64,000 bases of DNA from Franzmannia qiaohouensis (GTDB lineage: Bacteria; Pseudomonadota; Gammaproteobacteria; Pseudomonadales; Halomonadaceae), in NCBI RefSeq assembly GCF_031451695.1, contig NZ_JARWAM010000005.1, positions 262,991 to 326,990 of the forward strand, written 5' to 3'. This document shows, piece by piece, positions 56,310 through 64,000 of this stretch (the first letter of the stretch is position 1; the number at the start of each line of letters is the position of its first letter). The notes beneath the pieces are model-generated. The model ran no database searches. It saw nothing but the letters and a program-made list of their open reading frames with translations, and was not told where the DNA came from. A program made the translations under genes and the position numbers.

Positions 56310-57383
56310 CCAGTCGCGGGCCGCGGCCAGGCAGCTGTCCCAGTCGCCGACGTGGAGAAACGCCTGTTCGCCCTTCTCCAGCTGATGGCGGTACATGGGG
56401 TCATAGTACTCGGTGAGCAGCGGCGCCAGCCACGCCTCGTGGGCCTGGCGGTCGCCATGGGCATGTTCGCGGAAGGCCAACTGCTGAAGACGCTGCAGCC
56501 GCGCCAGCCGGGCGCTACCGAGCCGCTTGGCGAGTCGCGCCAGCGACGAGGCCAGCTGCTTGCGCATCAGCGCCCAGCCCAGCCACTCGCCGAACTGCGA
56601 GCGATATACCTCCCACAGGTCATCGATGTAATCCTTGCGAATCTGCGCCAGCCGCCAGTCCAGCGGCATCTCGACGCGAACCCGCGGCGCCTGCTGCATG
56701 GCGTGCCAGAACGTCAGCGGCACATTGACCACACCGATATGGCGTGACTCGTCTTCCACCACCAGCGGCCCCGGGAGTGCCAGCAGCCGGCGGCCCATGT
56801 CGTGTTCGAAGTCGATCTGCGAGGGCGACTGCAGCGGATGGCGACCAAAGGCCGAGCCCTTGTGCCGCGCGCACGCTTCCAGGTCCAGACCGCCGGGCAG
56901 GCGCTGGATCAGCGCCGTCTTGGCGCAGCCGGTCAGGCCGCCCACGACCAGCAACGGCTGTTCGGCGGCGGCATCGATGCGTGCACACAGCGCCTGGCGC
57001 ATGGCCTTCCAGCCGCCGCGGATGCGCGGCCGCTCCAGGCCGGCCTCGGCCAGCCACTGCTGGGCGACCTGGGAGCGCAGCCCGCCGCGGAAGCAGTAGA
57101 CGATGGCGTCCGGGTGCCTGGCCAGCAGCCGCTGCCAGGCCTCGACGCGGCTCGCCTTGAGGCTGCCGCTGACCAGCTGCTGGCCCAGCGCAATGGCGCT
57201 CGCCTGCCCCCGCTGCTTGTAGGCGATCCCCACCCGGTGGCGCTCCTCGTCGTCCATCAGCGGCAGGTTGACGGCGCCAGGCAGGGCACCCTGGGCAAAC
57301 TCTACCGGAGCGCGCACGTCGATCAGCGTACGGCCCTCGCTCAGCAAGGCCAGGTCAGGGGAGACCTGCGGCAGCTCGCTCAT
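56262..57383 (-). CDS. selU: tRNA 2-selenouridine synthase
   Basis: Replaces sulfur with selenium in 2-thiouridine at the wobble position of tRNAs for Lys, Glu and Gln, using selenophosphate (also called mnmH). The 373-residue protein has an N-terminal rhodanese domain with C97 in IVYCFRGGLRS and a P-loop GGLTGCAKT at 148-156. It overlaps selD by four bases, so donor and user are coupled. Its 3' end overlaps the convergent amidotransferase-like gene by 48 bases. Confidence 0.94.
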   Translation of the reverse strand: MSELPQVSPDLALLSEGRTLIDVRAPVEFAQGALPGAVNLPLMDDEERHRVGIAYKQRGQASAIALGQQLVSGSLKASRVEAWQRLLARHPDAIVYCFRGGLRSQVAQQWLAEAGLERPRIRGGWKAMRQALCARIDAAAEQPLLVVGGLTGCAKTALIQRLPGGLDLEACARHKGSAFGRHPLQSPSQIDFEHDMGRRLLALPGPLVVEDESRHIGVVNVPLTFWHAMQQAPRVRVEMPLDWRLAQIRKDYIDDLWEVYRSQFGEWLGWALMRKQLASSLARLAKRLGSARLARLQRLQQLAFREHAHGDRQAHEAWLAPLLTEYYDPMYRHQLEKGEQAFLHVGDWDSCLAAARDWSARHAAQPVEQHAVE

Positions 57384-58417
57384 CGACTCACCCGAATCAG
57401 TACCGGGCCGTCGGCCTTGACCACCTCGCCGAACGGCTGCAGTTCGATGCCGTGGGCACGGCCGATACGCTCGACGTCGTCTTCCCAGGAGGGGTGTACG
57501 GATAGCAGCAGGCCGCCGGAGGTCTGCGGGTCACACAGCCACTGCCAGTGCGCCTCGTCCATCGCCGGCAGGCTTTCACCCAGCGCCTGGCGATTGCGGT
57601 CGCTACCCCCCGGCACCGCGCCCTGGCGGCGGTAGGCTTCGGCCTCGGCCAGGCGTGGCAGCTGCTTGAAATCGATCCGCGCGGCCACGCCGCTGGCGGT
57701 GCACACCTCGGCCAGGTGGCCGGCCAGACCGAAGCCGGTGACATCGGTCATGGCGTGCACGCCCTCGACCTTGGCCAGCGCCATGCCGATGTCGTTGGCC
57801 TTGAGCATGGTCTCGCGGGCCAGGCCCTGATGGCCGGCCTGGATCAGCCCCCGCTTCTCGGCGGTAGTCAGCATGCCGACGCCCAGCGGCTTGGTCAGGT
57901 AGAGCAGGTCACCGGGCTTGGCGGCGTTGTTGAGCTTGAGGTGTTCGAGATCGACCAGGCCGTTGACTGCCAGGCCGAAGATCGGCTCCGGGGCATCGAT
58001 GGAGTGGCCACCGGCCAGCGCCAGACCCAGCTCGCGACACACCGCCTGGGCCCCGGCCACCACGTCGCCGGCGATGTCGGCACCCAGCTTGTCGAGGGGC
58101 CAGCCGAGGATGCCCAGCGCCAGCACCGGCGTACCGCCCATGGCATAGACATCGCTGATGGCATTGGTGGCGGCGATGCGGCCGAAGTCGAAGGGATCAT
58201 CGACGATCGGCATGAAGAAGTCGGTGGTGGCGATCATCCCGCGGCCGTCGCCGAGATCGTAAACCGCGGCGTCCTCGCGCCCCTGGTTGCCGACGATCAG
58301 CCGCTTGTGGCCGGCGCCGGGGCCAGCCTTGGCGAGAATGCTGTCGAGCACGTCCGGGGCGATCTTGCAGCCGCAGCCGGCACCGTGGCTGTACTGGGTC
58401 AGACGAATGGCACTCAT
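57380..58417 (-). CDS. selD: Selenophosphate synthetase
   Basis: Makes selenophosphate from selenide and ATP. The 345-residue protein has the active-site Cys form (C15/C17, K18 in GAGCGCK), so no selenocysteine codon is needed. Further motifs are DFFMPIVDDPFDFGRIAATNAISDVYAMGG and GGHSIDAPEPIFGLAV. It is in an operon with selU. No selA/selB is in the window, so use may be limited to tRNA modification. Confidence 0.96.
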   Translation of the reverse strand: MSAIRLTQYSHGAGCGCKIAPDVLDSILAKAGPGAGHKRLIVGNQGREDAAVYDLGDGRGMIATTDFFMPIVDDPFDFGRIAATNAISDVYAMGGTPVLALGILGWPLDKLGADIAGDVVAGAQAVCRELGLALAGGHSIDAPEPIFGLAVNGLVDLEHLKLNNAAKPGDLLYLTKPLGVGMLTTAEKRGLIQAGHQGLARETMLKANDIGMALAKVEGVHAMTDVTGFGLAGHLAEVCTASGVAARIDFKQLPRLAEAEAYRRQGAVPGGSDRNRQALGESLPAMDEAHWQWLCDPQTSGGLLLSVHPSWEDDVERIGRAHGIELQPFGEVVKADGPVLIRVSR

Positions 58418-58463
58418 CGGGCTCTCCTTGCGGCAGTGATTGAATTGAGTCTAGCTGACGGCA

Positions 58464-59843
58464 TCACAGCGCCTCGATCGCTTCGGCGAGTTTGTCGACG
58501 GCGATCACCTGCATACCCGGCGGCGAGCTCTTGGGCGCATTGCCGCGCGGTACGATGGCGCGGGTGAAGCCGTGCTTGGCGGCCTCGACGATACGCTCCT
58601 GACCGCTCGGCACCGGGCGAATCTCACCGGACAGGCCGACCTCGCCGAATACCACCAGTTCGCGGGGCAGCGGGCGGCTCTGCAGGCTCGACACCACTGC
58701 CAGCAGTACCGCCAGGTCGGCGCTGGTCTCGAGCACCTTGACCCCGCCGACCACGTTGAGGAACACGTCCTGGTCGCCGGTGAACAGGCCGCCATGGCGA
58801 TGCAGCACCGCCAGCAGCATCGCCAGGCGATTGTGATCGAGGCCCACCGCCACGCGGCGCGGATTACCCAGCGCCGAGTCGTCGAGCAGCGCCTGCACCT
58901 CGACCAGGATCGGCCGGGTGCCCTCCCAGACCACCATTACCAGGCTGCCCGAGCTCTGCTCCTCGCTGCGCGAGAGGAAGATCGCGCTGGGATTCTTGAC
59001 CTCCTTGAGGCCGTGCTCGAGCATCGCGAACACGCCCAGCTCGTTGACCGCGCCGAAGCGGTTCTTCTGGCCGCGCAGGGTGCGGAAGCGCGAGTCGGCG
59101 CCGCCCTCGAGCAGCAGCGAGGCGTCGATCATATGCTCCAGCACCTTGGGTCCGGCCAGCGAGCCGTCCTTGGTGACGTGCCCCACCAGCAACAGTACGG
59201 TGTTGGACTGCTTGGCGAAGCGGGTCAGCGCTGCGGCGGATTCACGCACCTGGGCCACGCCTCCCGGCGCCGAGGCGATATCGTCGAGGTGCATGGTCTG
59301 GATCGAGTCGATGATCAGTACCTCGGGGCGTTCACGCTCGGCGACGGCGAGGATCGTCTCGACGCTGGTCTCGGCCAGCATCTTCAGCCCCTGGGTAGGC
59401 AGCTGCAGGCGGTGGGCGCGCATCGCCACCTGGGACAGCGACTCCTCGCCGGTAACGTAGAGGGCGGACTTGTGCTGGGCCAGCTTGCAGGCGGTCTGCA
59501 GCAGCAGGGTCGACTTGCCGGCCCCCGGGTGGCCGCCGAGCAGCACCGCCGAGCCCGGCACCAGGCCACCGCCGAGCACGCGATCGAACTCGCCGAAGGT
59601 CGACGAGAAGCGCGGCACTTCACTGAGGTCCACCGCTGCCAGGTGGATTACCTCGCGGGACACGATCCCGGCGTAGCCGCTGCGGCCAGTGGTCGACGGC
59701 GCGGCACCGCCACCCGGCCGCGCCGAGGCCAGGCGCACCTCGCTCAGGGTGTTCCATTCACGGCAGCTCGAACACTGGCCCTGCCACTTGCTGTACTCGG
59801 CACCGCACTCGGTGCATACGAACGCACTCTTCGCCTTGGCCAT
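58464..59843 (-). CDS. radA: DNA repair protein RadA
   Basis: RecA-like helicase that helps branch migration in recombination. The 459-residue protein has an N-terminal zinc finger (C10, C13, C24, C27), Walker A GHPGAGKST at 104-112, the RadA motif KNRFG in GQKNRFGAVNELGVF, and a C-terminal Lon-protease-like domain (GLSGEIRPV). It lies 46 bases upstream of selD on the same strand. Confidence 0.97.
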   Translation of the reverse strand: MAKAKSAFVCTECGAEYSKWQGQCSSCREWNTLSEVRLASARPGGGAAPSTTGRSGYAGIVSREVIHLAAVDLSEVPRFSSTFGEFDRVLGGGLVPGSAVLLGGHPGAGKSTLLLQTACKLAQHKSALYVTGEESLSQVAMRAHRLQLPTQGLKMLAETSVETILAVAERERPEVLIIDSIQTMHLDDIASAPGGVAQVRESAAALTRFAKQSNTVLLLVGHVTKDGSLAGPKVLEHMIDASLLLEGGADSRFRTLRGQKNRFGAVNELGVFAMLEHGLKEVKNPSAIFLSRSEEQSSGSLVMVVWEGTRPILVEVQALLDDSALGNPRRVAVGLDHNRLAMLLAVLHRHGGLFTGDQDVFLNVVGGVKVLETSADLAVLLAVVSSLQSRPLPRELVVFGEVGLSGEIRPVPSGQERIVEAAKHGFTRAIVPRGNAPKSSPPGMQVIAVDKLAEAIEAL

Positions 59844-59910
59844 ATTGGCATCCCATGCAAACGAGGGTGCATTCTAGCAGCCGGGGCCCACGGCGCCGAC
59901 TCCCGCAACG

Positions 59911-59940
59911 CAGCGGGGCGGCCCGAAGGCCGCCCCGCTG
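59911..59940 (-). terminator. Hairpin after the NlpE-like gene
   Basis: A perfect 13-bp GC-rich stem (59911-59923 with 59928-59940) with tetraloop CGAA, 19 bases past the NlpE-like stop on the minus strand. No T-run is present, so it may be partial. Confidence 0.6.
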
Positions 59941-59958
59941 TGCTACCGCATGCGTCGT

Positions 59959-60408
59959 TTACTGACGCTGCAGCTGCAGCATGTCGTTATTCTCGAAACG
60001 CCGGCGCTCGGGGTCGATCAGTTCCAGCGTGGTGTCATCCACGCGCAGGAAGTAGTAGATCTGCCCTTCGTTTGCCGGCGTCAGTTCGTAGACGGTGGCG
60101 TTGGGGTCATCGGCGCTGCCGCTGAGGACTTCCCAGTTCCCGGTATAGTTCTCGCTGGGCGGATCCTGGGGATGTTCGCGATAGCTGGCCTCGAGAGCGA
60201 AGGTACGCTCCTCGTCGGCGCTCTGCTCATCGCCCATCATCCGCACATCGATGTCGATGCCGGCACAGTTGCGGCAGGGTAGCGTGCCCTGATAGACCGC
60301 CTCCCCGTCTGCGGCCATGTCCGGCGCGGGGCCTTCCGTCGGGCCGGCGGCGCAGCCCGCCATCACGGCAAGCACGGCGGAACCGGCCAGCAACGTCCTG
60401 ATTCGCAT
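59959..60408 (-). CDS. NlpE-like (copper resistance) lipoprotein
   Basis: A 149-residue predicted lipoprotein (lipobox VMAGC, Cys19) with an NlpE N-terminal-type domain. The stretch YQGTLPCRNCAGIDIDV carries the CxxC motif of NlpE, an outer-membrane sensor of the Cpx envelope stress pathway and of copper. The C-terminal OB-fold domain of full NlpE is absent, as in many short relatives. AGGAGG precedes the ATG at 60408. No copper genes are adjacent. Confidence 0.8.
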   Translation of the reverse strand: MRIRTLLAGSAVLAVMAGCAAGPTEGPAPDMAADGEAVYQGTLPCRNCAGIDIDVRMMGDEQSADEERTFALEASYREHPQDPPSENYTGNWEVLSGSADDPNATVYELTPANEGQIYYFLRVDDTTLELIDPERRRFENNDMLQLQRQ

Positions 60409-60513
60409 GAGAGTCCTCCTAACCATTGGGCCTAAGTGTCGCGAACCGCGACCACTACCTCACAGCATAACCGACAAGCACGCCGCACGGACAGTTCCGC
60501 GCGCCTGCCATGT

Positions 60514-61623
60514 TCACGCGGTGGCTTCGGCCAGCCGCGGGTAATCGGTATAGCCTTCGCTACCGCCACCATAGAACGTCGCCGGATCCGGCTCAGTGAG
60601 CTCGGCATCCTCGGCAAAGCGCTCGACCAGATCGGGATTGGCAATGTACGGCCTGCCGAAGGCCGCGGCGTCGCCCAGGTCGTTCTCGATCAACGCCTCT
60701 GCGCGCGGCGCCGTGTAGTGGCCGCAGTAGATCAGGGTGCCGCTAAATTGCTCACGCAGTCCGCGGCGGAAGTCGTCGCTCAACTGCGGCCCTTCGCCGG
60801 TCCAGTCCGGCTCGTTGATGTGCACATAGGCGATACCGCGGCGCGACAGCTGCTCGGCCAGATAGTCGATCATCGCCTGGGGTTCATCGTCCTGCAGCCC
60901 GAAGATCTCGATGAACGGCGATAGACGGATGCCAACACGGCCAGGCCCCATTACCTCGCAAACCGCATCGACCACTTCCAGGACCAGCCGCGCGCGATTC
61001 ACCACGCTGCCACCGTAGCGGTCGTTGCGGCGGTTGCTGCCGGTGGCCATGAACTGCTGCAGCAGATAGGCGTTGGCGGCATGCACCTCGACCATGTCAA
61101 AGCCGGCGCGTTTGGCGTTGTGAGCCGCATGGCGATAGTCGGCGATGATCGCCGGCAGCTCGTCGGTCTCCAGTGCGCGAGGGGTACTGGTCGGGTGTTG
61201 GCCGGCGCTACCGTCCTCGAACTCGATAAAGCAGTTGGCGCCTTCGGCACGCAGCGCGCTGGGCGCCACCGGTGCCTGACCGCCGGGCTGTACCGACTCA
61301 TGCGAGATCCGGCCAACGTGCCATAGCTGCAGGGCGATACGCCCACCCTCGCGGTGCACGGCATCGACCACGCCCTTCCAGCCCAGCACCTGCTCATCGC
61401 TCCATATCCCAGGGGTATAGACATAGCCGCGGGCAGTGGGCGAGATATTGGTGGCTTCGCTGATGATCAGCCCGGCACTGGCGCGCTGGGCATAGTAGCG
61501 CTGCTGCAGCTTGCCAGGCACGCCGTCCGGCGTGCGCGCCCGGGTCAGCGGCGCCATGATCACTCGATTGGGCAGTTCGAGGCTGCCAACGGTCAGTGGC
61601 GACAACAAGGTCGAATAAGCCAT
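60514..61623 (-). CDS. Old yellow enzyme family flavin oxidoreductase (NemA-like)
   Basis: FMN- and NAD(P)H-dependent alkene reductase of 369 residues, matching NemA (N-ethylmaleimide/nitro compound reductase). The FMN-binding barrel shows NRVIMAPLTRAR, QLWHVGRISH, VEVHAANAYLLQQF (His/Asn substrate pair) and GRPYIANPDLVERF. The start at 61623 follows AAGGA. No NemR-type regulator is beside it. It follows an AEC transporter by 73 bases. Confidence 0.9.
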   Translation of the reverse strand: MAYSTLLSPLTVGSLELPNRVIMAPLTRARTPDGVPGKLQQRYYAQRASAGLIISEATNISPTARGYVYTPGIWSDEQVLGWKGVVDAVHREGGRIALQLWHVGRISHESVQPGGQAPVAPSALRAEGANCFIEFEDGSAGQHPTSTPRALETDELPAIIADYRHAAHNAKRAGFDMVEVHAANAYLLQQFMATGSNRRNDRYGGSVVNRARLVLEVVDAVCEVMGPGRVGIRLSPFIEIFGLQDDEPQAMIDYLAEQLSRRGIAYVHINEPDWTGEGPQLSDDFRRGLREQFSGTLIYCGHYTAPRAEALIENDLGDAAAFGRPYIANPDLVERFAEDAELTEPDPATFYGGGSEGYTDYPRLAEATA

Positions 61624-61696
61624 CGTGATTCCTTGTAGTGAACGTGTGCCTGTATAGATGGAGATCGTTAGAGGGCTAATCAAGGCCTCGGTTCAC

Positions 61697-62581
61697 TCAG
61701 CCTCCGTAAGCGAACAACAATCCCAGCACGATCGGCATCACCACCAGGCTGCCCAGGTTGCCGATCAGCACCAAGGAGGCGACTTTCTGGGGCTCCTGGC
61801 GGTACTGTTCAGCGACCAGGTAGTTGAGTACCGCCGGTGGCAGGGCGGCAAATACCCATAGCGTCGCCGCCTGCAGGCCGGTCAGATCGAGTAGCCAGAC
61901 CAGCGGCGCGGCAATGATCAGCCCCGATAGCGGGCACAGCACCGCCCCCAGCGCCCCGGTCTTCCAGTCGCCGAAGTCGATGTCGAGCATGCGCACGCCG
62001 AGGGCGAACAGCATCAGCGTAATGCAGACGCTGCCCAGCATGTGCAGCGTCTCCAGCAGCCAGCCGGGCAGCATCGCGCCGCTGAGGTTGACCGCCAGGC
62101 CGGCGATGCTGGCCAGCACGATCGGCATGCGCAGCAGACGCCACATCGGCGTTCGCGGGTTGAGCATGTACAGCCCCACCGAGAAATGCAGCAGCATCTC
62201 GACGATGAACACCACCACCGCCGCGGGCAGCGCCGCCTCGCCGAAGGCCAGTACCAGCAGCGGGATTCCCATATTGCCGGAGTTGTTGAACATCATCGGC
62301 GGCAGGAAGGTCTTGGGCTCCAGGCCCAGCCACTTGACCAACGGCCACAGCAACAGCCCCGACCCCAGCACCACGATGGCCGCTGCGGCGGCAAGGCCGG
62401 CATACTCCTCCAGCGGCGCCTGCCCGTCGGCGAGGACGGCAAACACCAGCATCGGAACGAACAGCTCCATGTTGAGCGTATTGAGCCCGCGAATGTCCGG
62501 GGTGCGGAAGCGCCCATACAGCGTTCCGCAGCCGGCGATCAGAAACACCGGCAGCAGCGTGGCGAGAATTTGAGCAATCAT
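61697..62581 (-). CDS. AEC family transporter
   Basis: A 294-residue inner-membrane carrier with ten predicted helices of the AEC/Mem_trans family. The N-terminal LPVFLIAGCGTLYGRFRT and FNNSGNMGIPLLVLAFG are typical of the family's first half, and PPAVLNYLVAEQYRQEP of the second. The start at 62581 gives MIAQILATLLPVFLIAG. It is probably co-transcribed with the old yellow enzyme gene. The substrate is unknown; a second AEC gene is partly seen at 1-418. Confidence 0.87.
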   Translation of the reverse strand: MIAQILATLLPVFLIAGCGTLYGRFRTPDIRGLNTLNMELFVPMLVFAVLADGQAPLEEYAGLAAAAAIVVLGSGLLLWPLVKWLGLEPKTFLPPMMFNNSGNMGIPLLVLAFGEAALPAAVVVFIVEMLLHFSVGLYMLNPRTPMWRLLRMPIVLASIAGLAVNLSGAMLPGWLLETLHMLGSVCITLMLFALGVRMLDIDFGDWKTGALGAVLCPLSGLIIAAPLVWLLDLTGLQAATLWVFAALPPAVLNYLVAEQYRQEPQKVASLVLIGNLGSLVVMPIVLGLLFAYGG

Positions 62582-62708
62582 CGAGCGTTCCCTGTGCAGA
62601 GCGCCACAGCCTAGCATGACCGGTGCTTGCGCTGCGCCCGAGGCCGCGTCACCATGACCAAAGTGCTATCCACAGGCGCCCATGCGCCCCCTGTCTATGC
62701 GAGTGACC

Positions 62709-63773
62709 ATGAGCAAGTTCTGGAGCCCGATCGTCCGGGAGCTGACTCCCTACGTGCCCGGCGAGCAGCCACGCGAACAGCTGATCAAGCTGAACACCAA
62801 CGAGAACCCTTACCCGCCGGCGCCCGGCGTCGAGCAGGCGCTGCGCGACTACCCCATCGATCATCTGCGACTCTATCCCGACCCCGAGGCCACTGCCCTG
62901 CGCCAGGCGCTTGCCGACGTCCACGGCGTCGAGCTCGACCAGGTGTTCGTCGGTAACGGCAGCGATGAGGTGCTAGCACTGGCCTTCCAGGCCTTCTTCT
63001 GCCAGCACAAGCCGCTATCGATGCCGGCCATCACCTACAGTTTTTACCCGGTCTACTGCCGGCTGTACGGTATCGACTACCGCACCCTGGCACTGGGCGA
63101 CGAATGGCAAGTGCCGCTGGAAGCCTTCAGTGCCGACAGCGGAGGTGTGATCTTCGCCAACCCCAATGCACCAACCGGCCACGGTCATGGCCGCGAGGCG
63201 ATCGCCGCACTGCTCGAGCGTGTTCGTGAGTGCGTGGTGCTGGTGGATGAAGCCTACGTCGACTTCGGCGGAGAGAGCGCCGTCCCGCTGGTATCCCGCT
63301 ATCCCAACCTGCTGGTGACCGGCACCTTCTCCAAGTCGCGCAGCCTGGCAGGCCTCAGGCTCGGCTATGCGATTGGCTCCCGCGAGCTCATCGAGGGCCT
63401 GGAGCGCATCAAGAACTCGTTCAACTCCTACCCCATCGACAGCATCGCCAATGCCGCCGGCGTCGCCGCCCTGCTGGACACCGAACACTTCGAGGCGTGC
63501 CGCGAGAAGGTCATCACCACCCGCGAGCGCACCCGTCGGCGCCTGAGCGAGCTAGGCTTCGAGGTGCTGCCGTCCCAGGCCAATTTCGTGCTCGCTCGAC
63601 ACCCCCAGGTCGACGCCGCCCAGCTATTCGCCGGACTACGTGAGCGTGCGATCCTGGTGAGACACTTCAACACCGAAGCACTGCGCGACTTCATGCGTAT
63701 CTCCATCGGTACCGACGATGAGATGGACAGCCTGATCGAAGCCCTCGAAGGGCTCTGCCGCCAGCCGGGCTGA
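62709..63773 (+). CDS. hisC: Histidinol-phosphate aminotransferase
   Basis: Transaminates imidazole-acetol phosphate in histidine synthesis. The 354-residue PLP enzyme has LNTNENPYPPAP, FVGNGSDEVLALAFQAF, FANPNAPTGHG, VDEAYVDFGG and the PLP-Lys K209 in TFSKSRSLAGLRLGY. The start at 62709 is picked for its conserved N-terminus; ATGs at 62682 and 62697 are in frame. It is far from hisBHAF and is followed by tandem hairpins. Confidence 0.94.
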   Translation: MSKFWSPIVRELTPYVPGEQPREQLIKLNTNENPYPPAPGVEQALRDYPIDHLRLYPDPEATALRQALADVHGVELDQVFVGNGSDEVLALAFQAFFCQHKPLSMPAITYSFYPVYCRLYGIDYRTLALGDEWQVPLEAFSADSGGVIFANPNAPTGHGHGREAIAALLERVRECVVLVDEAYVDFGGESAVPLVSRYPNLLVTGTFSKSRSLAGLRLGYAIGSRELIEGLERIKNSFNSYPIDSIANAAGVAALLDTEHFEACREKVITTRERTRRRLSELGFEVLPSQANFVLARHPQVDAAQLFAGLRERAILVRHFNTEALRDFMRISIGTDDEMDSLIEALEGLCRQPG

Positions 63774-63789
63774 CTTAGCCCATAACCAC

Positions 63790-63862
63790 GAAACCCCAGC
63801 CTCTTTCGAAGCTGGGGTTCTGGTAATAGCGAAGCCCCGATCTCTCTCGAGACTGGGGCGTC
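63790..63862. terminator. Two tandem related hairpins after hisC
   Basis: Hairpin one, stem AACCCCAGC/GCTGGGGTT (63792-63800 with 63811-63819). Hairpin two, stem GCCCC...GGGGC (63834-63838 with 63855-63859) with inner TCTC/GAGA. Both are flanked by CGAA at the left and TCTGG at the right and look like diverged copies. Together they probably end hisC. Confidence 0.65.
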
Positions 63863-63864
63863 TG

Positions 63865-63903
63865 GATATGAAAAAACCCCAAGCACAGGATGCTTGGGGT
63901 TTT
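63865..63903 (-). terminator. rRNA operon terminator
   Basis: A 13-bp stem (63873-63885 with 63891-63903), loop CAGGA, followed on the minus strand by six T (63876-63871). It lies 12 bases past the 5S rRNA 3' end. Confidence 0.9.
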
Positions 63904-63914
63904 CTCGGTATAGG

Positions 63915-64000
63915 TGCCTGACGATGACCTACTCTCACATGGGGAGACCCCACACTACCATCGGCGCTGAGCGGTTTCACTGCTGAGTTCGGCAAGGGAT
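63915..64000 (-). rRNA. rrf: 5S ribosomal RNA, 3' portion
   Basis: The minus strand reads GCCGAACTCAGCAGTGAAACCGC, then AGCGCCGATGGTAGTGTGGGG and GAGAGTAGGTCATCGTCAGGC, which match conserved 5S positions. The 3' end is set at about 63915 from its pairing with a TGCCTGAC 5' end, which lies beyond the window. It shows that an rRNA operon runs leftward into the window. Confidence 0.95.

Overview
This is a GC-rich, densely coded stretch of a gammaproteobacterial chromosome. The best guess is Halomonadaceae (Halomonas or a close relative). Support for this comes from an ectoine hydroxylase gene (halophile trait), Pseudomonas-like gene neighbourhoods (fabY, coaD-ferredoxin, polA-DUF2782-thrB), a long-form FabY initiation synthase, and intergenic repeat sequences of a kind I associate with Halomonas. 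The assignment is by recognition only and no search was run. No prophage, insertion sequence, integrase or CRISPR array is visible. The content is mostly core metabolism with a few accessory patches.

Layout. 1-1368: end of an AEC transporter and a DMT exporter. 1376-6155 (minus): complete periplasmic nitrate reductase operon napEFDABC behind an FNR-type promoter. 6236-13120 (minus): aroQ, glnE, dgkA, then a trmB-like/SMR/dacB group whose leader carries a strong promoter and a strong terminator. 13241-17343 (plus): fabY, coaD, ferredoxin, MATE. 17597-22669: fatty-acid permease, thioesterase, a voltage-sensor-like membrane protein, and a MocR regulator divergent from a LysE exporter. 22674-26928: small lipoproteins including two entericidins, a HIT protein, and a four-gene lipoprotein/DUF1007/NicO metal cluster. 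27065-32662: glycerate kinase, dps, pepD, tmcA. 32753-36623: Fur-type promoter and the fbpABC ferric iron importer. 36829-43828: polA, DUF2782, thrB, speA, FAH hydrolase. 43963-46366: ectD, an AT-richer Crp-family regulator and a 450-bp gene-free patch. 46368-46657: tRNA-Phe, tRNA-Gln, tRNA-Thr. 46741-50998: yggX, mutY, asmA, a PanZ-like GNAT. 51166-54597: hisBHAF plus a barrel protein. 54606-62581: yjaG, an ATL protein, a catalytically dead amidotransferase-like protein, selU-selD, radA, an NlpE-like lipoprotein, an old yellow enzyme and an AEC transporter. 62709-64000: hisC and the 3' end of an rRNA operon (5S, minus strand).

How the parts connect. Iron handling recurs (fbpABC, dps, yggX, mutY cluster protein), as does the electron-transfer and anaerobic theme (nap, two ferredoxin-type proteins). 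Histidine synthesis is split between hisBHAF and a distant hisC. SelD supplies selenophosphate to SelU for tRNA selenouridine.

Most unusual items: (1) a dispersed intergenic repeat of about 110-135 bp, with three full copies whose nested stems covary; (2) a promoter-terminator unit upstream of trmB that could make a ~58-nt RNA or act as an attenuator; (3) a voltage-sensor-like four-helix protein with no pore; (4) an amidotransferase-fold protein with Gly in place of the nucleophilic Cys; (5) two 43-residue entericidins flanking a copy of the repeat; (6) an operon pairing two sibling lipoproteins with a metal exporter.
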